Shown here piece by piece: positions 22,327 to 33,713 of a DNA stretch of 64,000 bases. The DNA is from Datnioides undecimradiatus (Eukaryota; Chordata; Actinopteri; Lobotiformes; Datnioididae). The stretch spans positions 162,501 to 226,500 of the forward strand of contig WARS01000043.1 of NCBI GenBank assembly GCA_008933995.1, written 5' to 3'. Under the pieces are notes generated by a model that saw only the letters and a program-made list of their open reading frames with translations, had not been told where the DNA came from and searched no databases. Numbering within the stretch: the stretch's first letter is position 1; every line of letters begins with the position of its first letter. The position numbers and the translations under genes were made by a program.

Positions 22327-24757
22327 ACTAAATACAGAGAAAGACTGAATTTAACACCTTTCTCACATTAATGAAGAAACCTTTTAATCATTCAAAGACT
22401 ATTAAGTTCAAATCAAAATCCTGGACACCGTTGAGTTTCAATTAGCAGAACTGGTTTCAATCAACCTTGCACTTTAACACTGAATGACACTTTCTTGCTC
22501 TCTTCGTTCTTGCTCATTTGCTTTTTGTTAATTAACTTTTGTTCCTCCCTCCCCTCTGTCACCTCTGTCCCTTCTGTTTTTACTAGCCAACATTTCACTC
22601 AGCCTAGGATATCCGAATCCAAATCAAATCAAACGGGCTTCCCTGTCTGCGTGACTTTAGTTATTACGCTTTATCATTTTACATATTTATCTCCTTTTTT
22701 GTTATCTATCCTGATAAGTTGGATCTTATTGAAAGATTACTAATGGGCAGCAGTTTCTTTCTGACAGATACATGTTTTGTCTTTTATAATATCACAATAT
22801 AATCATTGGTTTATAATTTGGAATCAGGTCTCACTTTTACCCTGAACTGTGATTTAGCATGATTTTAGGTTTACTCGATCGTCGTGTTCTCAAAAAAAAG
22901 ACAATCATCATCTTTATTTCTCATTACTTGACTGCACTTTATGATATAATAGATGCATGCACCACTGCAAACTCTGATCGCTGAGGTTTTATTGAGCGTA
23001 ACACATCGGGAACTAGAGCACCTTTACTACAAATGCCAGATAAACGAAACTTTCACAAAGCAAAGGGGCAAAGGACAGCAAAGCTAGGAGACACTTAGGA
23101 AGAAAGAAAGAAGAAGAAAAACAGATGATCTTCAGATATTTTTCTACAAAGATGGAAACTGTTGATGCGAGACCTCAAAAAGGATCTCCAAACTGTAACA
23201 GATAACAAGTGTTGAGCGGTTTTCCCCTGACAAACAAAATTTACTACGATGAAAAGACAGCAAATGGGCAGAAGGGAAGACGCAGAGAGGAAACATATGG
23301 TGATCCAGCAGAGTTGTTGAAACGATTATATCAACATCATGGCAATTCATTAAATATAAATATATGCAAAATAAGGCATTTTGTGCATCTACCATATCAT
23401 TACAGGGTGGACAGTTTAAAGCGTCGCCAGTTTGGTGACACGTATCCTCATTTTGCCGTGCACTTCTTTTAAATAATGCATGGTAATTATGTGTTTTTAA
23501 TAATCCATGAAAAAGACTATGCTTCACTTCCACTTGATCTCACAGCTGCTGTTTAAAGTTTTTTTTTAATAGTGGCCATTTTGCTACAGCCATTAAATGG
23601 CCGAGGCGAGGAAATGTTGAGATTTATCCAGCTCAGTATTATTCAAACTGAGGTATTTTTATTTACTGCGCGAGTGTTTTAGAGATTTCCAAAAGTCTAT
23701 TTTATTCTTTTCAGCAACTGAACTGCATCAGTTTCACAGAGCTGTGAAACAATGTATTTGCCTTTAAATGATGTATCTCACGACCTGCACTTCTAATCTA
23801 ATCTGGTTTTGTCTTTGATGTTTTGTTTTTTAAAATGGTTTTGTCTTGAGTTGTGCGCTGCTGCTCACTGATTCAGCACTTTTATAGCCTGGGGAATGAA
23901 CATTTGATTTTTTTTTCATATACATTCTCACCGTGATGTACAGGAAGTATTCGCAAAGGTCAGTAACAGTGATATCACACCGTATATACATATGCTGTTG
24001 TGTGTATCTGCCAAAATAAAACCAAGGGATGCGATGAAGGGATCGCAACCCAGAGAGAAGAAAAAGACAAAATAATGAAAAACAAACCGACTGACATTCA
24101 GCTCCAAATAAAAAGGGAAAGCCACCCTTACACAGATAAAACTGACCAAAAAAATAAGTATGATGTCTTGTCCTCCTGCCAGCAGTCGAGCACACGTCAC
24201 CTTGATCCAATCAGTTTTATTTAACTTCAAATCCCTCGTAGACTGCAGGAATCCGCACTGAGTTCACTGGAAATCCCCAGCTCTTCTCCTCGCCTCTCTC
24301 CCCTTTTGTCTTTTTATTTCTCCTTTTATCTTTTATGTCATTTCTCTCTTTCTGCGTCTCATTTCCTTTCGCTATAATTTAGACGCGGTGTGGGGAAGCT
24401 ATCACTCTCTGTCGCTCTGTCTGCCTGCCTACCAATTTGTCCATCTGTTCGTCTTCCTCTCCCCACTCACAGTTGCTGTTTGCCTTTCAGGAACTGTTTC
24501 GGCGATAGATCAGAGTTTTGTTGTTCCCATAAAAATACCATCTGATGTTAGTGGTGAAAGCGCCCAGAAAACACAAATCCTTGTTGATTCTTTACTTTCT
24601 TGTACTTGTATTTTTGTTTTTGCATTGGAAAAATGGATAATGAACTTGCCCAAAATCTGCACAACAAATCAGATTTACAATTCTGGGGTTTTTTATTGAG
24701 TGTCATCAATATACTGGTTTTATTGGTAATGAGAGACAAGGAAACAGAGGAAGGATG

Positions 24758-24781
24758 GGTGGTGGTGGTGGTGGTGGTGGT
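24758..24781. repeat. (GGT)8 followed by G-runs
   Basis: A perfect trinucleotide array is followed by three runs of four or five G (to about 24810), so the plus strand has some G-quadruplex potential. Confidence 0.93.
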
Positions 24782-26579
24782 GGGGAGAGTTGGGGAGAGT
24801 GGGGGTTATGAAAGGAGGGGAAAAGAAGAAAGAGGGCTAAAGAAGAAGTGAAAGAGACACAGATGGAGGTTCGGGAAGAAAAGGGCACAGGCCATTCTGT
24901 GTTCAGAGCTCATAATATGCTTCAAAGATGTTGAAAAGAGATGATGGACTTTACAACGGCATATACTGTCCAGCATAAAGACGTAGTTTCACAGAGCGAA
25001 CTCAATCGATTGCTTACACTCAGGGAGCTTTGGGAGAGAAATGTTGGCTTTGGAGTCTTGGTCTGTAAGATATTAAACAACTGAAACTTTGAAAAATATT
25101 TCCATGAGTTCACGCAGATACACACATACACACTAAAATACCTACACATGTTCAGAGAGAAAGGAAGGTATGAAGAGAAAGACAAATCCCAGACATCCAC
25201 ACATCCAAACAAAGAAAAAACAAAAAGTGAAACACCAGAGGACCACGCCATGTTTCAATTAATGCCGGCTTCTTTAAGGCTCACTGGAATTAGGCGTTAG
25301 TATAATTATGTTTCATATTTACATGTGGATTACATGACGAGGCATTAACCAGGCTTACGGTGCCTTAGCTTGGCAAAGAGAGAAAAAAAAGGAGACAGAC
25401 AAAACAACGCGGAGCAGCAGAGAAACAATAAAAAAACGGAGAAACAGCGAGGCGGAGAGGGCCGTGTGGTTTTCCATGCAGGCTTACTGAGCAGACCAAC
25501 GCTAAAGCTTCTGCATCTGTTCACAGTTTAGCTCTCCTCTGAGTTTCAGCCACAATCAACAACCTGAAGTCCCTTTAAAGTGAATGTGATTGACTGCGCC
25601 GAGGCTGCAGAGACAACACTGCTATATGCATCGATTGCTTTCTATCCGCCGGGGTGTGTGGTAAAGCAAACCTAACACACCCTTCCTGCTGTATCATCCC
25701 TGCTCCACCTGTACCCCCCACATGAAAGAGGCTGGAAACACTACAGCACAGCGCCACCTGGTGGATACAGGCGCGAAGCACAACCACAACTTCATCCAGT
25801 GATGTGACAACGCCTCTCCCCCTCCCCCATACGCAATCCCACGGGCTGTGCAGTTATGTGTAGTTTTATATTTTGTTGCTTTGTCAACACAGCTTGCCTG
25901 GTTACATATGAACATAAAGACACATGCAGACAGAAAACCTGCAAACACAAACAAAGAAACCCACTTTTAAGGACAGGAAGCTGCCTGGTAGAACCACAGG
26001 TTGGCTTGAACTTTGTGTTAATCAAACAAGATTTTGAAAACACTTGCTGTGAAAGTTCGACATCTGTTTAACAAACATGATTTGGACTGGTTTAAGTATT
26101 AAGGTTTGGGATTAAAGGAACAATCACACAAAACATGATATGACCAAACGCCATATAGGAAAATGTAAAGATTTTCAAAAAGACTTGAACGAATCCCCAC
26201 CAGGTGATACCATAAAAGTAACTAACCAATGCATTTGCGTATACAATTTAGGGTGTCCTTTAAAATACATCTGACTTTATGACTGGAAACATGGCCTGCA
26301 ATCAAAAGGGTGCATGTTCAAGAACCCAAGGCTGATTTCCTAACAGAACAATACAAAGAAAAAGAGGGATAAAAAGAGTTGAGTAAAAGAGCCAGTTAAA
26401 ACAAAAATTATTTGTTGTGGCATAATTCACAACCACAGTGCGTTTTGACAAAGCTGACAACGTCTGTACAAATCGTTGCCAAGGGTTCATGTTGACTTTT
26501 ACTTTTATGCACGTAAAGATAGGGAACTGTCATTTTTAAACAAAACAAATTACTGGAAAGGGAAAAAGAAGAAAACGAA

Positions 26580-26583
<4 letters not shown>
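24782..26583. other. unique non-coding DNA
   Basis: Purine-rich at 24830-24880 and 25375-25450. It holds the CTCF-type core at 25751. No gene is recognised. Confidence 0.6.
25751..25764 (-). promoter_or_regulatory. candidate CTCF site, reverse, perfect core
   Basis: On the minus strand, CCACCAGGTGGCGC matches CCASYAGRKGGCRS at all 14 positions. Together with the forward motif at 4010 it makes a convergent pair about 21.7 kb apart. This is motif evidence only. Confidence 0.55.

Positions 26584-26639
<56 letters not shown>
26584..26639. repeat. (GA)28 microsatellite
   Basis: 56 bp perfect GA array. Confidence 0.97.
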
Positions 26640-26641
<2 letters not shown>

Positions 26642-29072
26642 AAGCTTAAAAGTAGTGACACTTCTCCAGATGTGCCCTCAATGACTCTGCCACACACAGA
26701 TGCGCAAACATATACAGCAACCACATAAGGCCCGCACGAAAACACACACAGACACACATACACATATACACACTGCGACCTTGACAACTAGGATGACTGT
26801 GTTTATCTGAGGCAGAGTCTGTTTCCTATCTTGCCTCACTGTCCCTGTGGACACTTTCTCTCATCGTGACCCAGACTGACACAAGCGCTCCCTCAAGACA
26901 CCTCCAGACGGTGAGTGTGTGTAGATCATGTCATCGCCACACAAACTTCTGAGTTCACCTCTTAGCCTAAATTCAAGGTGAAACCCTCCCAAGAAATCGC
27001 TGCATAAATCGAGGTCTAAATGCTGGTTTTAAACACACATCAGAATGAGTAATTTTAGTAGTTTGCTGCTCTTACGCCAACCTTTCTGACGAGATGTTTT
27101 ACATAAGAATTCCTGGCATGTTGAGGACTCGACTCAACTGTAGTTGTCTGTGGACTAATATAACTGCATTTACCTGAGATCTGTGATAAGCATGTAACCA
27201 TTTTAACCATGTAACCATTTGTGCTGTACACATCGTCACATGCCTAATAATAAAATGTGTATTTGTTCATTTTTAAATACATTTTCACCTTCAGTTGCAG
27301 AAAAGACACAAATTAACCAGAATGCAGGAAATGAAATGTTTGATTCTCACATCGCCCCACTTAATATGTGTGTCCCACCCCACACCAAACAAGATAATGT
27401 GCTAATGCTCTTCTAGTGACTGTCAGGGCTCTTGTGGCTGGTTAGCTCTGTTCCACATCGCTGTCCTTGTCTGTTGTATTGTTTGAATGCTGGAGGGGAA
27501 CAGTGTAGCCATAGTGATGCTTTAACATGATCTCAAAAGCACTTAGACAGTTAATATAAGAGCGATCGTTTTGATAAAACAAAGATGGATGTGACAAAAA
27601 CACGACAAATGTGCGCAGCGGACGTTGCATTGCCAACCTGCTGTGATTAAAGTAAGTGATTGTGCTAATATGTGTGTCCTGCTCTTTGTCAGGGTGGAAC
27701 CAACTGATTGGACCGCCGTGCTAGAGGTGAGAGGAGGGGGGCAATGTGACTGCGCCTGTTAACTATTCCAGCAGCCATCAAACTGTCCCTATACAGACTT
27801 ATCACAGGCACACATCCTTGCACACATGCATTGAGAAACACGCGGGGAGACTAATGGGGTTCTGCTTTTCATCAAGATAACCCTCCCTTTCTCTGGGTCT
27901 ATCCGTCAGCAACATGTTGTTCCTTTTCCTCCATCTCTGAATTTGGTCTTTTTTCTCTCCATCTATGTCCGCCTCCATCTCTCTCAATCCTTCCCTTCAT
28001 AATGTATTAAAACAGCTCCTTCATGACTCTGACAGGGCCTTTTTATTATCGGATCAGACGCTGCGATGGCAGCAAAAAATCCCGTCCTGATTGGCAGAAA
28101 CACCAGGAAGTAATCAAATCAAAGCCCCCATCATGCTCCACTGATTACACTGTCTGACAATGTGGTCGAGAGCCATTTAATTTCTATTGTTCCCATTGGA
28201 AACCTTAGCTAGTCTGAGGGATAACAACACAGAGAGCCGAGGGGAAGTTGTGGTGGTGACACTGTAAATCCTCACACAATTAATACTGGGTTCCATATGG
28301 TGACTGTTCATGGCAGCCGCTTTGTGAGCGCTCAGTGGTCTTTATTTCCATTATGAGCACAAGGAGCTTTCATCAAACTAAGGATTGAAGCTGTACCTGA
28401 AAGAGCAGCGGTGTCTGTTGAACAATATCAGTTCAAATACCATTTCTTAATGGTACAAATGGTAATTCAAGAGGAAACAAATGTGTCAAAATACGACTCA
28501 ACTCAACTAAAAAATTATTTATTAGGTTATTTTCACCTATGATCAAAGTCTCAAAGTCAATCAGTGCAAATTAAGTTTTAGTATTTGTTTTAATGTATGT
28601 AGATTGTCATTTTATAGGCTGGGTTGACAGTGGATGATCTACTTTAACATATACTGAAGACAATTTCTTGATAACCAAGAACCAAAATTGCATTTTGCTT
28701 TGTTTTATTTGCTTATTTTAACATTTGTATTGATGTTTTAATACTGTTTCCACCCCTGTAGAGATCCTTATATTCAATTAAACTGCTTTTGATATTAGTT
28801 TTATGTGGGAGGGGTAGTTGAATGCAGTGGCGAGAGCGAACAAGAATCCATATAAACCACCCTGCTGTGCATGCACACCCGTCGCTGCTTTGTGTTTGCA
28901 TGACTATATGCAGCTCGTGTGCATCTACATCAAAGTGTAAGGACATATAGTATGACCAGGTAAGTGTCTTTGTGTGTATGCATGTGTTATAGTGTGTGCT
29001 CATCTCTGAGTGTCAGGGTTGGCAGCAGTGGTGCCATCTGTTTGTCATTATAATGTTGACAGAACTGTTGCC
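26640..29072. other. mostly unique non-coding DNA with enhancer-like block
   Basis: 28000-28400 has a dense mix of TAAT, ATTGTT and GATTAC-type motifs in non-repetitive sequence, which resembles a conserved non-coding element. Exon-like signals at 26875-26910 and a perfect donor at 28957 are listed under findings. No gene is recognised. Confidence 0.5.
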
Positions 29073-29104
29073 CAGGTTAATTACCATGGTAACAGGTTAA
29101 TTAC
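29073..29104. promoter_or_regulatory. RFX X-box between 12-bp direct repeats
   Basis: ATTACCATGGTAAC (29080-29093) matches the palindromic RFX X-box GTTACCATGGTAAC at 13 of 14 bases. It is overlapped on each side by a perfect 12-bp direct repeat CAGGTTAATTAC (29073-29084 and 29093-29104), each copy carrying a TAATTA homeodomain core. Function is inferred. Confidence 0.5.
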
Positions 29105-29513
29105 ACCAATTAAACATTACTGGGCATAGTGGGGGCACTGGCTTCTCTCAACACACTCACGCACACACGCACAGACTGTGTGCAGAAGCAGGTATATGAT
29201 GAAAGACACCAAAGGGGTAGAAAAAAGCATGATATCAGGAAGCTCCTATTAGAATGAATGGTAATGGTGATGAATGAATGGGTCGTCTATGTGAAGAAGA
29301 GGGCCTCTGTGTTGCATCTGACAGAAACGGGAAGTGGACAGGAAGCGTCTGACAGCTGGAGGCGGGCTGTAGGGCTGACAGGCGGTTTGGTGGACGACCC
29401 ACAGTGGGCTGGCAGGTTTAGCGGGTGTCTGTGTGTGTGTGAGACTCATGGGGATAATCCTGAGTAGGACCTCTTACGGTGTGGCTCGTGCAGGGACAGG
29501 GCAAAGGGCCAAG

Positions 29514-29514
<1 letters not shown>
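29105..29514. other. unique non-coding DNA
   Basis: A CCAAT and further TAATTA-like motifs lie just after the X-box, then GC-richer sequence at 29330-29430. No gene. Confidence 0.6.

Positions 29515-29576
<62 letters not shown>
29515..29576. repeat. (CA)31 microsatellite
   Basis: 62 bp perfect CA array, the longest CA run of the window. Confidence 0.97.
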
Positions 29577-29581
<5 letters not shown>

Positions 29582-31289
29582 ACGAAAGAAGTCCAACTGG
29601 TATTCCAGATTTTTCCTTCCTCCCCACTGGACCTTCACACACATGATTAACTGTGTGTGTATGTGTGTGTGTGTGCATGTCCAGTCCCCAGTGCAGAACT
29701 ATCAATCTGCATCAGTTGAATGTGGAAAAGCTAAACCTGATGGATTTATCTTTCATTCCAGCGAGTAGTGGCCAGACGGGGCGTCAAATTCTGCTGATGC
29801 CTTTCAGTGAGAATTTAGATTGAATACGCTCCATTGCAAAGCACAACAGTATCAGTTAAGCAAAAGAACCACATCCTAAAATCGCTTTACTCAAATTTTT
29901 AAAACCACAGATAACCCATCTTGCAACATTCTGCAGAATATTTTCTTAAGAAGAAACACAAGTTGCTATTTTGTTACTTGAAATGGACAAAACTTCAACT
30001 TTCAGTCACACTGAAGTGAGAAAATGTGGTTCTGCATAAGGAAATAAGCTGCTTCTGCTTCTCTTGCATTGATGTACGGATGTATATTGTCTGCACACTG
30101 CTTGAAACTGCAGTTCCTTAAGCGTGTGTGCACACTGTACATCAAACTCCTCCAATATAAATGACTGTAGCTGCAAAATGTTAGCATTTACTACGTCGTA
30201 AAACACAGCAGCCACTAACATATACTTTTCTAAACTGATTGATGACGTCAGATTGCTCTGGCCAAGCATCATATCGCCTTTTTTAATATAAGTGGTGGTA
30301 TTCCCGTCGTAAGGTTACAATCCACATTTGCTCTACAAAACTTTAAAATACCGTCTGTTTCCAAACTGGCAAACACGCAACCACACACACACTAAAATGT
30401 TATTGCCCTCGTTTTCGGCGCTTTCATCATTGTGCTTTCATTATACAGTAAAATCCAAACAGTTTAAGCAACTACAATGAGTTGCCATGGATTCAGAAGG
30501 CAAAACGCATGAAAAAGAAATGTTTAATACCTCAAATCAAGCCTAATTATTCCTTCCTCTGTTCTCCCTGAATTTGATTTTCCTTTTCTTTAACCTCTAG
30601 TTATCTTTGAACGCCACGTGAAATGCACTTGTTAAGTTATGACATATAGACAGCTAAATCATTCAAGTGACCCCAGGAGATTAATTACTGCAGTGAGTGA
30701 TAGGAGGTAATTAGCCTGAAATAAAATGTCCCCTTGTTCAGATACTGAATAGTATGTGCAAGTGACTGCAGAGGGCAATGATAACCTGTGTACAGCTACA
30801 TTTCTCCTGTGTACCACATAGACATGATTGTTTACATGCAAATCAAACTTGCCTACGCTGGCTGTAACATGCATCTTGTGTTTTAATATGAACGTAATCT
30901 TGTATAATGTGCAACGTACTCTTCTACAAACTGGTCCATTACGTCAAATTGGCAAAACAATTAGGGAATGAAAGGTAATTTTCCTCCCCTCTCATATCTC
31001 GCCTCCCTCTTATCCCACCATCGTCCTCCACAGTTTGGCAGCATGTTTATCACTTCCTCCGCTCTCTTTACGTTTCTTTTTTCCTTTAAACTTCAAAGCT
31101 TCCTTCCTCTCCACCACCTTGCCAATCCCACATAGTCGAACACCAACCACCCATAAAGTCCCGCTCACTTTAGCACCAAACAAACCGCCTGCCTCATTAC
31201 ACACGCTAATTGTTAAGTTTCCACTCGTTTTTTGGGGGGTTTTTTTTGTAAAGCAACTTTCTTTCCCGGTCTTTCTCTTTCTTCAGTTT
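29577..31289. other. unique non-coding DNA with POU-type composite site
   Basis: A degenerate GT run lies at 29650-29680. 30480-30860 is AT-rich and motif-dense. No gene or named repeat. Confidence 0.6.
30826..30843 (+). promoter_or_regulatory. FOX/SOX-POU composite motif
   Basis: ATTGTT (30827-30832) and TGTTTAC (30829-30835) are immediately followed by a perfect octamer ATGCAAAT (30836-30843). The three-base gap between ATTGTT and the octamer matches the Fgf4-enhancer type SOX-OCT spacing. Confidence 0.35.
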
Positions 31290-31445
31290 TGCTCTTTTTA
31301 CTTTCATGGCATTTTCACCTTAATTTGGGTTGCTGAGATCACAAAATGCCATGGGGAAAATGGGCACGAACGGGTTTGCTTGGCAGATTTGAACCAAGCC
31401 CGCTGGTGTGCATGTTATACAGCTACACCATCAGGACACCTTGGA
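31290..31445 (-). mobile_element. possible tRNA-derived SINE with hairpin body
   Basis: On the minus strand, TGATGGTGTAGCTGTATAAC resembles an A-box region. GCTTGG-TTCAAATCTG-CCAAGC resembles a T-arm with a B box. A perfect 11-bp inverted repeat follows (31305-31315 with 31343-31353, loop 27 nt), and then A-rich sequence. This order fits a SINE head, body and tail. The family is not identified. Confidence 0.4.
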
Positions 31446-33484
31446 AGATGCACGTCTAAAGTAAACATACATATTTAGATATATCTATACATATTCTTCC
31501 TTTTTTACCCCATCCTCTCTAGTGTATTGCATCTCTCTGCCCCATTTCTCTTATTTAGCTGCTCTTATTCTCGTCATTCCTCATCATCTCTTCCTCTTTA
31601 TGCCGGTGATTAATTTAACCATATGCGTACAACTGTATTAAAAGCGAGAATCCAATAAAAGATACATTGGTGCTATTGAAAAATGATGGATGAGTGCCAT
31701 TAACACATTGGAGATATTTACGTAAAATGTAAATAATGTCGCGCCATGGCTCATTGAAATTAGGCAGCCGTGGTTAATCATGTCGGGGCGCACGTGTAGA
31801 AACGCACACACTTGTTTTTCTGAATTGTGAGGACGCTGTGTTCGCTCTCCTCGCTCTCTGAGGCTGATGTTGACCTTCGTGAATGTTTTTTAAAAAGTAA
31901 ATGATTTCAACTCGAAATAAATAGTTAATGTTATGCAAACCAGCATTTCATCCTTGTATCCTTGCATGGGAGATGAGTCCCCACAACATGACTGTGCGTA
32001 CTGGTTTTTGTCCCCACACTGTGATTAATGGAGGCACATATGCACACTATAGTGGCATCATTATAGGAACTATAGATATCAAAACATTTGCATGCCACAC
32101 ATCATTTCTCTGTGGCACACATACTGTACATAATTCATTATGTTAGGTGAAGCTGCTCCACTGCATCAGTTCATTTTTAACAGAGCAGCACTCTCTGAGT
32201 CATTACTGACAGCCGTGTATGTGCGTGTATTTGAGAAAGTTCGCTGTTCTATGGCACATGTATTTTTTATGCCGTCGGTTGTTTGTCAAAACGCATCAAC
32301 GATTTATTTATCAGCTTACTTTTTGATAAATCATCAACTGGGCAGGGACGAACGTGGGTGTGCAAACTGAAAAATGCGGACAGAAAGATGAGCGTGAAAT
32401 ATTCGACAGGGAACGGGGAGGAAGCAGGGAAAAAGATGCAAACTGAGAGAAAGCAAATTATCACTTCAAAATGTACTGTTTCGAAATCCTGCCGAGAGCT
32501 ACAGATAAACAAAGGCAGCAGGTAACAAAAGGAGACAAGGAAGAAACGGAGCAGAAGAATAAAACAGTCAAACCGAGCAGAGTTTGCATGTGCAGAAAGT
32601 CAGGACAAAGAGATGCAAAGAGTAGCGTGATGTCTACAGGGAGTAATTAGTACTGACAGTGGTACTAATGGTCTGTCTGTAGCTCGGCAGACTGGAACTC
32701 ACTGGAGGGCTCCAGGGTTTAGCTCTCCTTTTCTTTATGTTGTTCTTTCTCTCCCTATCACTATGTTTCCATTCAAGTGTTAAGACAAACTGCGAAACAC
32801 AAATTAGTTTGAATATAATTAATTAGTTTTCTTCATCTCAGAAAAAAAAAAAGAAAATGCAACAACACATTTAGAAACTATCTTAATTAGCACCGAATAA
32901 GCTGTTACAGTTCACACTGCAGCCGACCCGGTGGGTGGATCGCTCTCGCCGACTCACCGTGCGCAGTGTGACAGGCGTCATCTGTCATTTTTTATTCGGT
33001 ACTGCCCTTGTTTTCACAACACTGGATATCACTCCTCAAGACTTGTTTATGTTTGCAGTCTTTTGGGTAAAAACTTCAGTAATTCAGAATGGATATGGTT
33101 TGGTTTGTGGCCCTTCCTCAATAACTGTACGTGCCATTTAACCATGTTTCATGCTTATTAAACAGAAATTTGGATATTTGGATATCGCTCTCCTAATTGT
33201 GGCCTAGTTGTGGCGGTAAAGGGACAGTAAGTAGATCTAATGGCGAATCTTATTCGTTTTGGTTTTTCTGTGTCCTTGGGTCAGCTGCTATCTTTCCTAA
33301 ATTCAAATATATGGCATTATTTGAAGTTAATTCATTTACAATACAACCTGTACAACCTTGAAATGTGATCAGTGTATCTTGAACTCAAAATCTTGAAATC
33401 AAATGTGATTTGTGTAGAAACGCTTTCAAACGTTCAACTTAAGTACAAAATTATTAGTATCAAATTAAAATACACTATAAAAAG
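31446..33484. other. unique non-coding DNA
   Basis: Pyrimidine-rich at 31495-31600 and motif-rich at 31610-31790. CpG-richer around 32925-32985 with a minus-strand GTGAGT donor-like site but no good acceptor. No gene. Confidence 0.6.
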
Positions 33485-33713
33485 GAAGTAAGTAATCACA
33501 AGTACAATTATTGATGCATTAATATGTGCATTACTTTCATATTGCAGCCTTTTATACTGCTGGGTTTATTTAACCCTGCGATTTGTCTTTTCTATGCATC
33601 GTACTACGCCATAATTATTATTTTTTGGTTGTATTTGGATCGTTACTCGAAATGTGCACATGAAATTTAAGTTTTTAAATAAATATAGTACAGACAAAGT
33701 ACTTTCCACCACT
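33485..33713 (-). mobile_element. dispersed teleost repeat, copy 1
   Basis: The plus strand contains AATTATTGATGCATTAATAT and TACTGCTGGGTTTATTTAAC and ends in AAAGTACTTTCCACCACT. These are landmarks of a non-autonomous repeat common in spiny-rayed fish, read here in the orientation opposite to the copy at 43185. No ORF. Recognition is from memory. Confidence 0.6.

Larger units (their letters stand above)
21605..24757. other. unique non-coding DNA
   Basis: Contains an imperfect GTCT-type tetranucleotide array (22036-22112), a GA array (22291-22326) and a CT-rich patch (24290-24470). A 'gcctttcag' acceptor-like signal near 24490 opens a frame without recognisable protein. No gene is supported. 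Confidence 0.6.

Noticed and set aside
24480-24700. Plus-strand frame after TTTGCCTTTCAG
   Set aside because: The following translation quickly loses protein character and no donor fits; probably a chance acceptor in a CT-rich patch.
26285-26340. Possible tRNA-like B box (TGTTCAAGAACCC)
   Set aside because: No A box at appropriate spacing and no cloverleaf.
30760-30790. CTCF-like CTGCAGAGGGCAA
   Set aside because: Only about 11 of 14 consensus positions match.
32940-33010. Minus-strand ACG|GTGAGT donor preceded by a 24-nt frame beginning ATG
   Set aside because: The upstream AATGACAG has no pyrimidine tract, so there is no plausible acceptor.
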